From: Christensenella sp. UBA7707
GTDB lineage: Bacteria; Bacillota; Clostridia; Christensenellales; CAG-138
Length of the DNA stretch: 14,148 bases
Direction of reading: 5' to 3'
Assembly: GCA_002482435.1 (NCBI GenBank)
Contig: DLFZ01000131.1
Location: 632-14,779, forward strand
In this document: positions 5,594-12,529 of the stretch, piece by piece
Numbering within the stretch: the stretch's first letter is position 1
How the letters are laid out: every line of letters starts with the position of its first letter
Notes under the pieces: generated by a model
Told to the model about the DNA's origin: nothing
Seen by the model: the letters and a program-made list of their open reading frames with translations, nothing else
Databases searched by the model: none
Made by a program: the position numbers and the translations under genes

Positions 5594-6471
5594 CGATCAC
5601 GCGCGTGGTGACCAAAGAGGATATGAAAGCCGCCCGTTTTGTGTGGGAAACCTGTTTCCCGGATGATGAGGCGGCGTTTGTGGATTACTATTTTAAAAAG
5701 CGCACCCATCCGGAATGGATCATGGGCGCGTTTGAAGGGGAGCGCCTCATTGGCACGGTTCACATGCTGCCGCAGACGGCGAGGTTTTTTGGCTTGGAAA
5801 GGCACGGCTGCTTTGTAGCAGGCGTCGCCACGCTACCCGAAGAGCGGGGCAGGGGCATTGCCGAAAGCATGCTTGCGGCGGCTTTTTCCACAATGCTTGA
5901 ACGCGGCTTTTCCCATACCACGCTTAAGCCGTTTTCCGAAAAGCTGGCGCGCTATTACGAGCGCTTTGGCTATGAGCCGTTTGCCTGCCGCGACGAGTAC
6001 GAGCTTTCCTTAAGCGACTTTTCGGACGTGAAGGACGTTTCCGTACATGTGCCGGACGCAAGCGAACTTTTAAGCATTTACACTGCGTTTGCCGCGCGCT
6101 ACAACGGCATGCGCGTGCGTCAAGAGGCGGATCTTTCGCTTTTGATCGAGGAGCTTTCTACCTATGAAAGCGCCCTTTTGAGCGACGGAAAAGCCTATGC
6201 CGCCTGCTATTTGAAAGACGGAGCCGCACATGCCTTTGAACTTGCGGGCGAGCACCCTGCGCCGCTTTTGAAGGCGTTATGTAAACGATATGGCACCGTT
6301 CATGCCGCCGTAAGCGCGGGAACCCCGCTTCTTCAAGGGAAAACCCCTTCGTGCGAACCTTTCAACATGCTAAAGGTGCTCGACGAAACAGCGTTCTTAC
6401 GGGGGCTTCCCGTAAGCGTTGCGGAGCTTTTGGACCAAAAGGAAACCAATTATTCTTTTGAAGTGTACTAA
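5590..6471 (+). CDS. GNAT-family N-acetyltransferase, Eis-like
   Basis: 293 residues starting at GTG 5590 inside the GTGA overlap with the DUF2156 stop; GAGGGGAGG at 5574-5582 provides the ribosome site. The N-terminal GNAT domain (1-140) contains the acetyl-CoA pyrophosphate loop VAGVATLPEERGRGIA (77-91; core R/G-R-G-I) and the typical YYERFGYEP (122-130). The C-terminal half resembles the second GNAT/SCP2 region of Eis proteins but is shorter than mycobacterial Eis of about 400 residues. Acetyl-CoA-dependent N-acetylation of an unknown amine is the expected activity. The DUF2156 + GNAT pairing is one I associate with Clostridia. The gene ends with TAA directly abutting a possible small reading frame. 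Confidence 0.85.
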   Translation: MTITRVVTKEDMKAARFVWETCFPDDEAAFVDYYFKKRTHPEWIMGAFEGERLIGTVHMLPQTARFFGLERHGCFVAGVATLPEERGRGIAESMLAAAFSTMLERGFSHTTLKPFSEKLARYYERFGYEPFACRDEYELSLSDFSDVKDVSVHVPDASELLSIYTAFAARYNGMRVRQEADLSLLIEELSTYESALLSDGKAYAACYLKDGAAHAFELAGEHPAPLLKALCKRYGTVHAAVSAGTPLLQGKTPSCEPFNMLKVLDETAFLRGLPVSVAELLDQKETNYSFEVY

Positions 6472-6588
6472 ATGCGCCGAAAATTGAACATTTTTGTGAT
6501 TCTTGTAGGTTTGTCCTTGACGGGCTACCTGCATTTGGATATGATTGATGAGAGCATGCGAGCCTGCGCGGCTCGGGCAAATTATTAA
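6472..6588 (+). CDS. Possible 38-residue single-pass membrane peptide
   Basis: The frame begins with ATG immediately after the GNAT stop (TAAATG) and ends at TAA 6586-6588, 16 bases before yajC. It encodes MRRK followed by a hydrophobic run NIFVILVGLSLTGYL and a polar tail with DMIDES. That positive-then-hydrophobic layout suits a small inner-membrane peptide. Against it: there is no clear ribosome site (only GAAG at 6460-6463), the yajC promoter lies inside the frame, and T-rich DNA gives hydrophobic codons by chance. I do not recognise the sequence. Translational coupling to the GNAT gene is the only evident means of expression. Confidence 0.27.
   Translation: MRRKLNIFVILVGLSLTGYLHLDMIDESMRACAARANY
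6517..6545 (+). promoter_or_regulatory. yajC promoter
   Basis: TTGACG at 6517-6522, a 17-base spacer, TATGAT at 6540-6545: a near-consensus sigma-A promoter. Start of transcription is expected near 6552, giving a leader of about 53 bases. Confidence 0.7.
6559..6575 (+). other. Small hairpin at the start of the yajC leader
   Basis: CGAGCC and GGCTCG form a 6-bp stem around a 5-base loop (TGCGC) near the predicted 5' end of the yajC message. No T-tract follows, so it is not a terminator; it may stabilise the 5' end, or be chance. Confidence 0.35.
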
Positions 6589-6604
6589 AGGACGGTTTGT
6601 ACAC

Positions 6605-6937
6605 ATGAGTTCCGATTTCATCAAGAGCATCGAAGGCTTTTTCAGCGGCGGCGGCCTCCTCATCATCCTCATGGTGGCGATGGTAGCCCTTATGATCATT
6701 CCCCAGCGCAGGCGCGACAAGAAAGTCAAGCAAATGCTCGCCGCCATCAAGCAGGGCGACCGCGTTCGCACCATCGGCGGCATTTATGGCACCGTATCCT
6801 CTGTGAAGGATGACATCATCACTCTCTCCGTCGGCCCAGATAAGGTTCGCCTCGTGTTCGCGCGCGGCGCCATCGCCTCCGTGGAGGATTCGCCGGTAGA
6901 AAACACCCTCAACGAGGAAGTTAAGGAAACCAAGTAA
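6605..6937 (+). CDS. yajC: YajC, SecDF-associated preprotein translocase subunit
   Basis: 110 residues from ATG 6605, chosen over upstream in-frame TTG/ATG codons at 6545/6548 because those overlap the -10 and lack a ribosome site; AAAGGA at 6587-6592 precedes 6605 by 12 bases. One membrane helix (about 16-32) is followed by the basic stretch PQRRRDKK and the conserved cytosolic domain with GDRVRTIGGIYGTV at 51-64, the hallmark of YajC. It sits in the cytoplasmic membrane as an accessory of the Sec translocon with SecD/SecF. In many Clostridia it neighbours tgt/queA or secDF; here it stands alone with its own promoter and terminator. Confidence 0.94.
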   Translation: MSSDFIKSIEGFFSGGGLLIILMVAMVALMIIPQRRRDKKVKQMLAAIKQGDRVRTIGGIYGTVSSVKDDIITLSVGPDKVRLVFARGAIASVEDSPVENTLNEEVKETK

Positions 6938-6960
6938 TCATTCTTTTATCCAAACAAAGC

Positions 6961-6991
6961 AAGAGCCGTTCCTCAAAGGAATGGCTCTTTT
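6961..6991 (+). terminator. Intrinsic terminator of yajC
   Basis: AAGAGCCGTTCC (6961-6972) pairs with GGAATGGCTCTT (6978-6989) around loop TCAAA; 11 Watson-Crick pairs plus one G-U, followed by TT, a C/G break and further T residues. On the minus strand the stem carries one mismatch and the T-tract is poor, but it lies only 14 bases past the esterase stop and may serve that convergent gene too. Confidence 0.8.
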
Positions 6992-7004
6992 CTGTTTTTA
7001 GGTT

Positions 7005-7934
7005 TTACCGAGCGAGGCTCTTTTCAAAAAATGCGAGCATTTTAAGGTTTGTTTCTATGGCTTCCTCATATTCGGGGTGGGTGATGTTAAACACATGCGT
7101 CAGGTGTTCACCCTGCTCCTTTTTCCAAAACAGCGTTTCGTGCGGTATGCCACGCTCCGTCATCCATTTGTGCAGCGTGAGCGTTTGCGGCTCGTGCAGC
7201 CCGTCCGGCTCGCTGCTGATAAGAAGCACAGGAGGAAGGGCTATCCCCTCTGCCGTATCTGAAAAGCTCGCTGCTCTATAAAAGGGGGATGTTTTAGGCC
7301 GCTTTCCAAACAGCATCAATTCCATTTCGCGTGTCACGAGTTTGCCCATAACTCCTTTGATAAAGTTCAGGTGATTTACGTCGCACGCACCGTGGTTGAT
7401 GACGAGCGCCTTGAAGCCGTAGCCGATTGGCTGTACGCCGTAGATGGCCTGCAGCTTGGGGCTTAATGCAACACACGCCGTAAGACCGGATAGATGCCCT
7501 CCTGCCGAATCGCCGGTAAGAAATACCCTTGTTAGGTCGCAGTGGTATTCCTCCGCGTGCGCTTCAAGCCATTGGAGGCTTTTAAAAATATCTTGCACCT
7601 GCCCGCAAAGATCGGTTTCCGGTAAGAGCCGGTAGCTCATGCCGACCACGACGTAACCCTGCGTAGCAAGGAACATGCAAAAGTGGCGGTTCAACTCTCT
7701 GTCACCGTACATCCAGCCGCCGCCATGAATGTCAACAACCGTGGGCAAAAGCCCATCGGCGCCATCGGGGTAATAAATGTTGAGCGTATGCATGGGGTGG
7801 CCGTCCGTGGCGTACGAAAGGCCGCGCACCGTTGTTACGCCCGCGGGAGGCGTTTGCTTAGAGATGCGTTCGTTGTCGGCAATGCCGCACTTTTCCCAAT
7901 TTTCTATAAGCTTTCTGCGGATGAAGTTCGGCAT
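7005..7934 (-). CDS. Alpha/beta-hydrolase esterase of the HSL/BD-FAE (fold-3) type
   Basis: 309 residues. The oxyanion motif HGGGW is at 70-74 and the nucleophile elbow GDSAGG at 141-146 with Ser143; SSEPDGLHEPQ supplies the probable catalytic Asp and HLTHVFN the His near the C terminus. The layout is that of hormone-sensitive-lipase-like carboxylesterases that act on short acyl esters. No signal peptide is seen, so it is cytoplasmic. The AAAGGAG ribosome site begins within the stop codon of the upstream GH3 gene, 13 bases separate the two, and they must be one transcript. The pairing suggests removal of acyl groups (for example acetyl) from imported glycosides that GH3 then hydrolyses; the substrate is inferred. 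Confidence 0.88.
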   Translation of the reverse strand: MPNFIRRKLIENWEKCGIADNERISKQTPPAGVTTVRGLSYATDGHPMHTLNIYYPDGADGLLPTVVDIHGGGWMYGDRELNRHFCMFLATQGYVVVGMSYRLLPETDLCGQVQDIFKSLQWLEAHAEEYHCDLTRVFLTGDSAGGHLSGLTACVALSPKLQAIYGVQPIGYGFKALVINHGACDVNHLNFIKGVMGKLVTREMELMLFGKRPKTSPFYRAASFSDTAEGIALPPVLLISSEPDGLHEPQTLTLHKWMTERGIPHETLFWKKEQGEHLTHVFNITHPEYEEAIETNLKMLAFFEKSLAR

Positions 7935-7947
7935 AAGAAAAACTCCT

Positions 7948-10395
7948 TTACGCCTTCTTTTCTTTTTTGGGCATAAGCTTTTTCACGCCACTCACGGGTT
8001 TGCCATTTGCCATATCGATTACGCCCTGCGCCTGCTCTGGAGCAAAGGCACCGTCGCTCATGGCGGCTAGGCTTCGAAGGGGCATTTCACCGAGCATCGC
8101 GTTAAACATCGCGCGGGTGCCTTCGTCAAGGTTTTCCCCCAGCATGCCTGCGGCCATCTTTTTTACCTGCGCAAGCATCACCTTGCCGATGAGCGTGCGC
8201 GAAAGGTCGCTCAATGTGCTGTTGACGGTATAAGGCTCGCCTTTTTGACGGTTGGCGGGCGGGATGGGACGCCCGAGAAGCGCGCTGAACTGAGCGTCGG
8301 GAACCCTGAAAGGCGTGCCCGAGGGCTGCGTGTAGGAGCGCAGCGTTTCATAAAGCGGCAGGAGCGCTGCTTCTTTTTGGTCGCCTTCCACCTCAACGCG
8401 CGCACCCAAATAAAGGTCGCGGCTCGAAGCGCCAACCTCTATAGCATAGGTGCCGCCCTCCAGCGCAAAACAGGTTTCCTCTGTGTTGTAATAAGAAAAG
8501 CTTCTGTCGTTGAGCGCAAGGGTAATGGTTTTGCTTTCGCCCGGTTCGAGCATGACCCTTTCAAAGCCGCGGAGCTCGCGTGGCGCGCGGAATAACCTCG
8601 TTCCCGCTTTGGCGCCAACGTAGAGTTGCGCAATCTCTGCACCGCGCACGGTGCCGGTGTTGGTTACGGTGAAAGTCACCTCCAGAGTTTCGCCTTTGCG
8701 GAACCGCTGTGCGCTCAAGCGGAGATCGGAATAGAAAAACGTCGTATAGGAAAGCCCGTGGCCGAACGGATACAGCACTTGCTTGCCCGCTGCGTCGTAG
8801 TAGCGGTAGCCCACATAAATGCTTTCGCGGTATTCCACGGTTTTTTGGCCGCCGGGGAAATTCAAAAAGCACGAGGTATCCTCAAGCGTAAGCGGGAAGG
8901 TTTCCGCGAGCTTGCCGCTCGGGTTCACGCTGCCAAAAAGCACGTCCATAACGCCGCTGCCGCCTGCCTGCCCGCCAAGGTAGGCAAGAAGAATGCTTTT
9001 TGCAAGGTCTGCCCAGGGCATGGTAACGGGTGCGCCGAGCTGTAAAACAACGACCGTGTTGGGGTTTACGGCGCACACAGCTTCAATGAGCTTGTTGTGG
9101 CTCAACGGCATATCGAGCTTCGTACGGTCGAACCCTTCGCTTTCGTACGCGGGAGGAAGCCCCGCAAAAACGATCGCCGCATCCTTGCCGCGCGCGGCAG
9201 TGCAAGCGGCTTCGATGAGTTTATCGTTCACCGCGTCGGGCCGCTTCAAATCGTAGCCGTCCGCATAGTCAAACGCGATGCCCGCCGCAATAAACGCGTC
9301 AAACGCGCTGTCGAGGCGTGTGGGGTTGATGTGGCTGCTGCCCTCGCCCTGATAGCGGGGGGATTTTGCAAACTGGCCGATCACCGCGAGGCTTTGACCT
9401 TCTTTGAGCGGAAGCGTGCCCCCTTCGTTTTTCAAAAGCACAGCGCTTTGGGATGCCGCCTTGCGCGCTAGCGCGTGGTGCGCAGCTTCGTCGTAAAGAT
9501 AACCTTCTTTTTTGTGCTCCTGTGCATCGAGGATGAGCCTTACAACACGTTCCGCCACCGTATCTAGCGCCGCAATATCGAGCGCGCTGCTTTTTACGGC
9601 TTCTACAATTGCTTTGTCGTTAATGCCGTTGGAGGAGGGCATTTCAAGGTCGCAGCCCGCGCGTACGCCCTGCACGCGATCATTGCAGGCACCCCAGTCG
9701 GTCACCACAAGGCCGTCAAAGCCCCATTCATCGCGCAGAATCTCAGTTAAAAACCGCTTGCTATCGGCAAGGTATTCGCCCCCAAGGCGGTTGTAGCTGC
9801 ACATTACCGTCCACGGCTGCGCCTTCTTGACTGCCGTTTCAAAGGCACTTAGGTAAATTTCGCGAAGCGCGCGCTCGTCTACTACGCTATCGATGGTCAT
9901 ACGGCGGCATTCCTGGTTGTTGGCTGCATAGTGCTTCAAAGAGGTGCCCACGCCCTTGCTCTGCACACCGTTGATGAGCGACGCGGCGAGTTCGCCCGCA
10001 AGGTATGGGTCCTCGCTGAAGTATTCGAAGTTTCTGCCGCACAGCGGGCTTCTTTTGATGTTAACGCCCGGCCCCAAAAGAACCGCAACGTTCTCTTGCA
10101 GGCATTCTTCGCCCATGGCCGCTCCGATTTTATAAAGAAGGTCGCGGTCAAAACTGCACGCAGTGGCGCTCGCGGTGGGGAAGCATACGGCGGGAACGCT
10201 TTTGTTCAAACCCAAATGGTCGGCCTTATCGTCCTGCTTGCGAAGCCCGTGCGGCCCGTCCGTCATCATGATGGGAGAAAGGCCGAGGCGGCTTATGCCC
10301 TTGAGATGCCATGTGTCAAGCCCCGAGCAAAGCGACGCTTTTTCCTCAAGCGTCATCTGCGAAACAAGCTCCTTTGCGCGTGTTTTGTTTTCCAT
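7948..10395 (-). CDS. Glycoside hydrolase family 3 beta-glycosidase (beta-glucosidase-like)
   Basis: 815 residues from ATG 10395. A TTG at 10410 is in frame but overlaps the GGAGG ribosome site that lies 8 bases before 10395, so the shorter start is right. Domains: GH3 N-terminal barrel (about 10-290) with MTDGPHGLR, KHYAANNQE (Lys154, His155) and nucleophile Asp233 in VVTDWGA; GH3 C-terminal domain (about 315-540) with probable acid/base Glu420 in ESEGFDR; fibronectin-III-like domain (about 570-660) with the VTNTG pattern. No PA14 insert is evident. A further tail of about 140 residues ends in a Lys-rich stretch; such tails occur in other Bacillota GH3 enzymes. There is no signal peptide, so it works on imported short glycosides. 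Exact sugar specificity (glucose, xylose, other) cannot be read from sequence. Confidence 0.93.
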   Translation of the reverse strand: MENKTRAKELVSQMTLEEKASLCSGLDTWHLKGISRLGLSPIMMTDGPHGLRKQDDKADHLGLNKSVPAVCFPTASATACSFDRDLLYKIGAAMGEECLQENVAVLLGPGVNIKRSPLCGRNFEYFSEDPYLAGELAASLINGVQSKGVGTSLKHYAANNQECRRMTIDSVVDERALREIYLSAFETAVKKAQPWTVMCSYNRLGGEYLADSKRFLTEILRDEWGFDGLVVTDWGACNDRVQGVRAGCDLEMPSSNGINDKAIVEAVKSSALDIAALDTVAERVVRLILDAQEHKKEGYLYDEAAHHALARKAASQSAVLLKNEGGTLPLKEGQSLAVIGQFAKSPRYQGEGSSHINPTRLDSAFDAFIAAGIAFDYADGYDLKRPDAVNDKLIEAACTAARGKDAAIVFAGLPPAYESEGFDRTKLDMPLSHNKLIEAVCAVNPNTVVVLQLGAPVTMPWADLAKSILLAYLGGQAGGSGVMDVLFGSVNPSGKLAETFPLTLEDTSCFLNFPGGQKTVEYRESIYVGYRYYDAAGKQVLYPFGHGLSYTTFFYSDLRLSAQRFRKGETLEVTFTVTNTGTVRGAEIAQLYVGAKAGTRLFRAPRELRGFERVMLEPGESKTITLALNDRSFSYYNTEETCFALEGGTYAIEVGASSRDLYLGARVEVEGDQKEAALLPLYETLRSYTQPSGTPFRVPDAQFSALLGRPIPPANRQKGEPYTVNSTLSDLSRTLIGKVMLAQVKKMAAGMLGENLDEGTRAMFNAMLGEMPLRSLAAMSDGAFAPEQAQGVIDMANGKPVSGVKKLMPKKEKKA

Positions 10396-10454
10396 GATGG
10401 GTACCTCCAAAAAAGATTGGCGCTTACGGGCGCGAAATGTATGTGAAAACGAAA

Positions 10455-10468
10455 TGAAAACGCTTTGT
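10455..10468. promoter_or_regulatory. cre-like operator upstream of the GH3-esterase operon
   Basis: TGAAAACGCTTTGT matches the catabolite-responsive element (TGWAARCGYTWNCW style) except at the last one or two positions, depending on the consensus used. It lies directly downstream of the predicted start of the GH3 message, the usual place for CcpA roadblock repression. A second partial copy, TGAAAACG, lies at 10444-10451. A LacI-type sugar repressor could use the same kind of site. Confidence 0.55.
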
Positions 10469-10476
10469 TATCCAAT

Positions 10477-10504
10477 ATTATACAGGAAGCGCCGTACCGG
10501 GCAA
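10477..10504 (-). promoter_or_regulatory. Promoter of the GH3-esterase operon
   Basis: Read on the minus strand: TTGCCC, a 16-base spacer, perfect TATAAT (10482-10477). The -35 is weak (four of six). Transcription should start near 10470, giving a leader of about 75 bases and placing the cre-like site at the start. Confidence 0.6.
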
Positions 10505-10540
10505 GCGGAAAAATAGGAAGGATCGCATTAAAATTTTACT

Positions 10541-10567
10541 TTGACGGCGCGGTGCTTATGCTATACT
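10541..10567 (+). promoter_or_regulatory. Promoter of the pyrophosphatase gene (extended -10)
   Basis: TTGACG at 10541-10546 and TATACT at 10562-10567, with TGC directly before the -10 (extended -10). The 15-base spacer is short, but extended -10 promoters tolerate this. Start expected near 10574. Confidence 0.55.
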
Positions 10568-10595
10568 GATGATGAATGGATTTTTTCACAACGGC

Positions 10596-10625
10596 AAAAA
10601 CGGCGGGCGGCTGCCGCCCGTTTTT
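10596..10625 (+). terminator. Terminator-like hairpin in the pyrophosphatase leader
   Basis: CGGGCGG (10604-10610) pairs with CCGCCCG (10614-10620) around CTG and is followed by TTTTT. Alternatively AAAAACGG plus GCGG pair with CCGCCCGTTTTT, 12 bp with a 3-base CGG bulge. It lies about 30 bases after the predicted start and about 37 bases before ATG 10662, so it would act as an attenuator or as a bidirectional insulator from minus-strand transcription. Confidence 0.6.
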
Positions 10626-10661
10626 ATAAAAGCTTTTCAAGATTTTTTACGGAGGAACCGC

Positions 10662-12293
10662 ATGGGTCAACTTTACGTTTTCGGGCATAAAAACCCGGAT
10701 TCCGACGCCATCTGCGCAAGCATCGCCTACGCGGCGCTCAAAAGCGCGCAGGGCACGGCGGCCGTACCGGCACGCCTTGGTGAACTGAACAACGAAACAA
10801 AATTTGTGCTGCAATACTTTAACGTACCAGAACCGCGCCTTCTCACGACCATCAAAACCCAGGTGCTGGAGCTTGAAATGGACAAGGCCGTTTGCGTTAC
10901 GCCGGAAACCTCCATCAGGAAGGCATGGGGGCTGATGCGCGCAAACGCACGAAAAACCCTCGCCGTAACGGACGCCAACAAAAAGCTTATCGGCGTGACC
11001 ACGCTTTCGGACATTACCAGAAACTTTTTGGAGGCGGGGGAGCGCGATCTTCTTTCCCAAAGCAAAACGCCTTTGAAAAACATCATGGAAACGCTTTGCG
11101 CAACCGCCGTTTCCGGCAAGCCGGAGGAAGGCGTGGTGCTTGGGCGCGTGGTGATCGCCGCGCAGCACCCGAGCCGCTTGAAAGATTACATTCGCCCGGG
11201 CGATATCGTAATCGCCAACATCGCCGAGAGCGTGCGTGAGGCGGCGCTTTGCGGCGCGCGGCTCGCCGTAGGCACCTGCGGCTATTCTCCAAGCGAGGGC
11301 GATGCGGAGTTTGCGGGCGAGCACGGCTGCGACATCATCTCCACTGCCTGCGATACCTACGAGGCCGCCATGCTCGTACGCCAGAGCATTCCCGTTTCGC
11401 ATGTGATGAGCACAAAAAACCTCGTTACCGTGGGGCTTGAGGAATTTAAGGACGATGTGGCGGAGCGTATGCTTAAGACCCGCTACCGCAGCTACCCTGT
11501 GGTGGACGGCGAAAACCGCGTTGTCGGCATGATTTCGCGCTACCATTTGCTCTCGCGCGGCTGCAAGCGCGCCATCCTTGTGGATCACAACGAGAAAAGC
11601 CAAACCGCCTCGGGCATTGAGGATGCGGAGATCCTCGAGATCATCGACCATCACCGCCTCGGCGACATCCAAACCAACAACCCCATCCTCATGAAAAACG
11701 AGCCGGTAGGAAGCACTTCCACCATCATCGCCTCGCTCTATGAGGCGCAGGGGGTAAAAATCGAACCGCATATTGCGGGCATTTTGCTTTCTGCCATCCT
11801 TTCGGACACGCTCAATTTCCGCTCACCCACCTGCACGCCTGTCGATATAGAAACGGCACAAAGGCTCGCGAAAATCGCCGATGTGCAGCCGGACGACCTC
11901 GCCGTAAAGCTCATGAACGCGGGTTCCAAACTTCGCGGTAAAACGCCGGATGAAATCGTGGGCGGGGACTTGAAAGAGTATCTTATTGGCAAATACAAGG
12001 TGGGCGTAGCGCAGGTGTACTCCATCGATTCGGAAAGCCTTTCGGACATGCAGCCGAAAATCGAGGAACGGATGCGCTTTTTCTGCAACAAAGACGGGCT
12101 TTCGCTGTTGGTGCTTCTCGTGACCGATCTGATTCGCGGCGGCTCGCACGTTTTGCTCGCGGGCGACCGCAAAGATATTTTCTACCGCGCGTATGGCCTT
12201 GAGCCGCAGGAGGGAGAGCTTTTCTTAAAGGATGTGCTCTCGCGCAAAAAGCAGGTGCTTCCGCTCATCATGCAGGTGGCGGAGGATCTGTAG
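10662..12293 (+). CDS. ppaC: Manganese-dependent (family II) inorganic pyrophosphatase with CBS and DRTGG regulatory domains
   Basis: 543 residues from ATG 10662, 8 bases after GGAGG (10650-10654); an in-frame ATG at 10569 lies before the predicted transcript start and reads through the leader hairpin. Order: DHH catalytic domain with GHKNPDSDA (His9, Asp13, Asp15 metal ligands); CBS motif about 70-125; DRTGG domain about 140-245; second CBS motif about 250-305; then the second half of DHH with VDHN (308-310) and DHHR (329-332); and DHHA2 from about 400 with GSKLRGKTPDE. It hydrolyses pyrophosphate in the cytoplasm. Characterised CBS-PPases are inhibited by AMP/ADP and activated by ATP or diadenosine polyphosphates, and DRTGG-containing ones occur in Clostridia. 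Monocistronic, between its own promoter and a terminator. Confidence 0.95.
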   Translation: MGQLYVFGHKNPDSDAICASIAYAALKSAQGTAAVPARLGELNNETKFVLQYFNVPEPRLLTTIKTQVLELEMDKAVCVTPETSIRKAWGLMRANARKTLAVTDANKKLIGVTTLSDITRNFLEAGERDLLSQSKTPLKNIMETLCATAVSGKPEEGVVLGRVVIAAQHPSRLKDYIRPGDIVIANIAESVREAALCGARLAVGTCGYSPSEGDAEFAGEHGCDIISTACDTYEAAMLVRQSIPVSHVMSTKNLVTVGLEEFKDDVAERMLKTRYRSYPVVDGENRVVGMISRYHLLSRGCKRAILVDHNEKSQTASGIEDAEILEIIDHHRLGDIQTNNPILMKNEPVGSTSTIIASLYEAQGVKIEPHIAGILLSAILSDTLNFRSPTCTPVDIETAQRLAKIADVQPDDLAVKLMNAGSKLRGKTPDEIVGGDLKEYLIGKYKVGVAQVYSIDSESLSDMQPKIEERMRFFCNKDGLSLLVLLVTDLIRGGSHVLLAGDRKDIFYRAYGLEPQEGELFLKDVLSRKKQVLPLIMQVAEDL

Positions 12294-12373
12294 AGGTCGC
12301 AAAACCGGATTTGCTGCTTTTGTGAAGGGAACACCGTTGCGTTAAGTGTTTTCTGTGCATTGTGCAAGGATAG

Positions 12374-12388
12374 TTCGCCTACGGCGAA
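12374..12388. other. Short hairpin in the ppaC 3' region
   Basis: TTCGCC and GGCGAA form a 6-bp stem with a TAC loop just ahead of the main terminator. No T-tract follows. Otherwise the gap between ppaC and the oxidoreductase (12294-12529) shows only this and the terminator. Confidence 0.3.
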
Positions 12389-12401
12389 ATCCCGGGGTTC
12401 T

Positions 12402-12427
12402 AAAAAGGCGTCATCGGCGCCTTTTTT
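12402..12427. terminator. Bidirectional intrinsic terminator between ppaC and the oxidoreductase gene
   Basis: AAAAAGGCG (12402-12410) pairs perfectly with CGCCTTTTT (12418-12426) around loop TCATCGG. It carries a T-tract on both strands and so suits both convergent genes. Confidence 0.85.
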
Positions 12428-12529
12428 GCTACTTTGGGGGATGAAAGCCGCTGTCGCGCGAAATGCACTTGAATGTTATCCATTCTATGCATTGGTACAG
12501 CAGCCCCGCGTTTTCGTTCATCTTTCCGT

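Noticed and set aside
10396..10410. Longer GH3 start at TTG 10410
   Set aside because: The TTG overlaps the GGAGG ribosome site; ATG 10395 has ideal spacing.
10569..10661. In-frame N-terminal extension of the pyrophosphatase (or a leader peptide)
   Set aside because: The ATG lies at or before the predicted transcript start, has no ribosome site, and would be translated through the hairpin; family proteins start at the GHKNPDSD region.
10647..11771. 374-codon minus-strand frame opposite the pyrophosphatase
   Set aside because: It is the antisense shadow of ppaC; the composition is unnatural (His/Arg/Val rich) and the ppaC motifs are unambiguous.
12294..12529. tRNA or small RNA gene in the ppaC-oxidoreductase gap
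   Set aside because: No cloverleaf, no promoter pair, and only a short hairpin and the shared terminator are visible.
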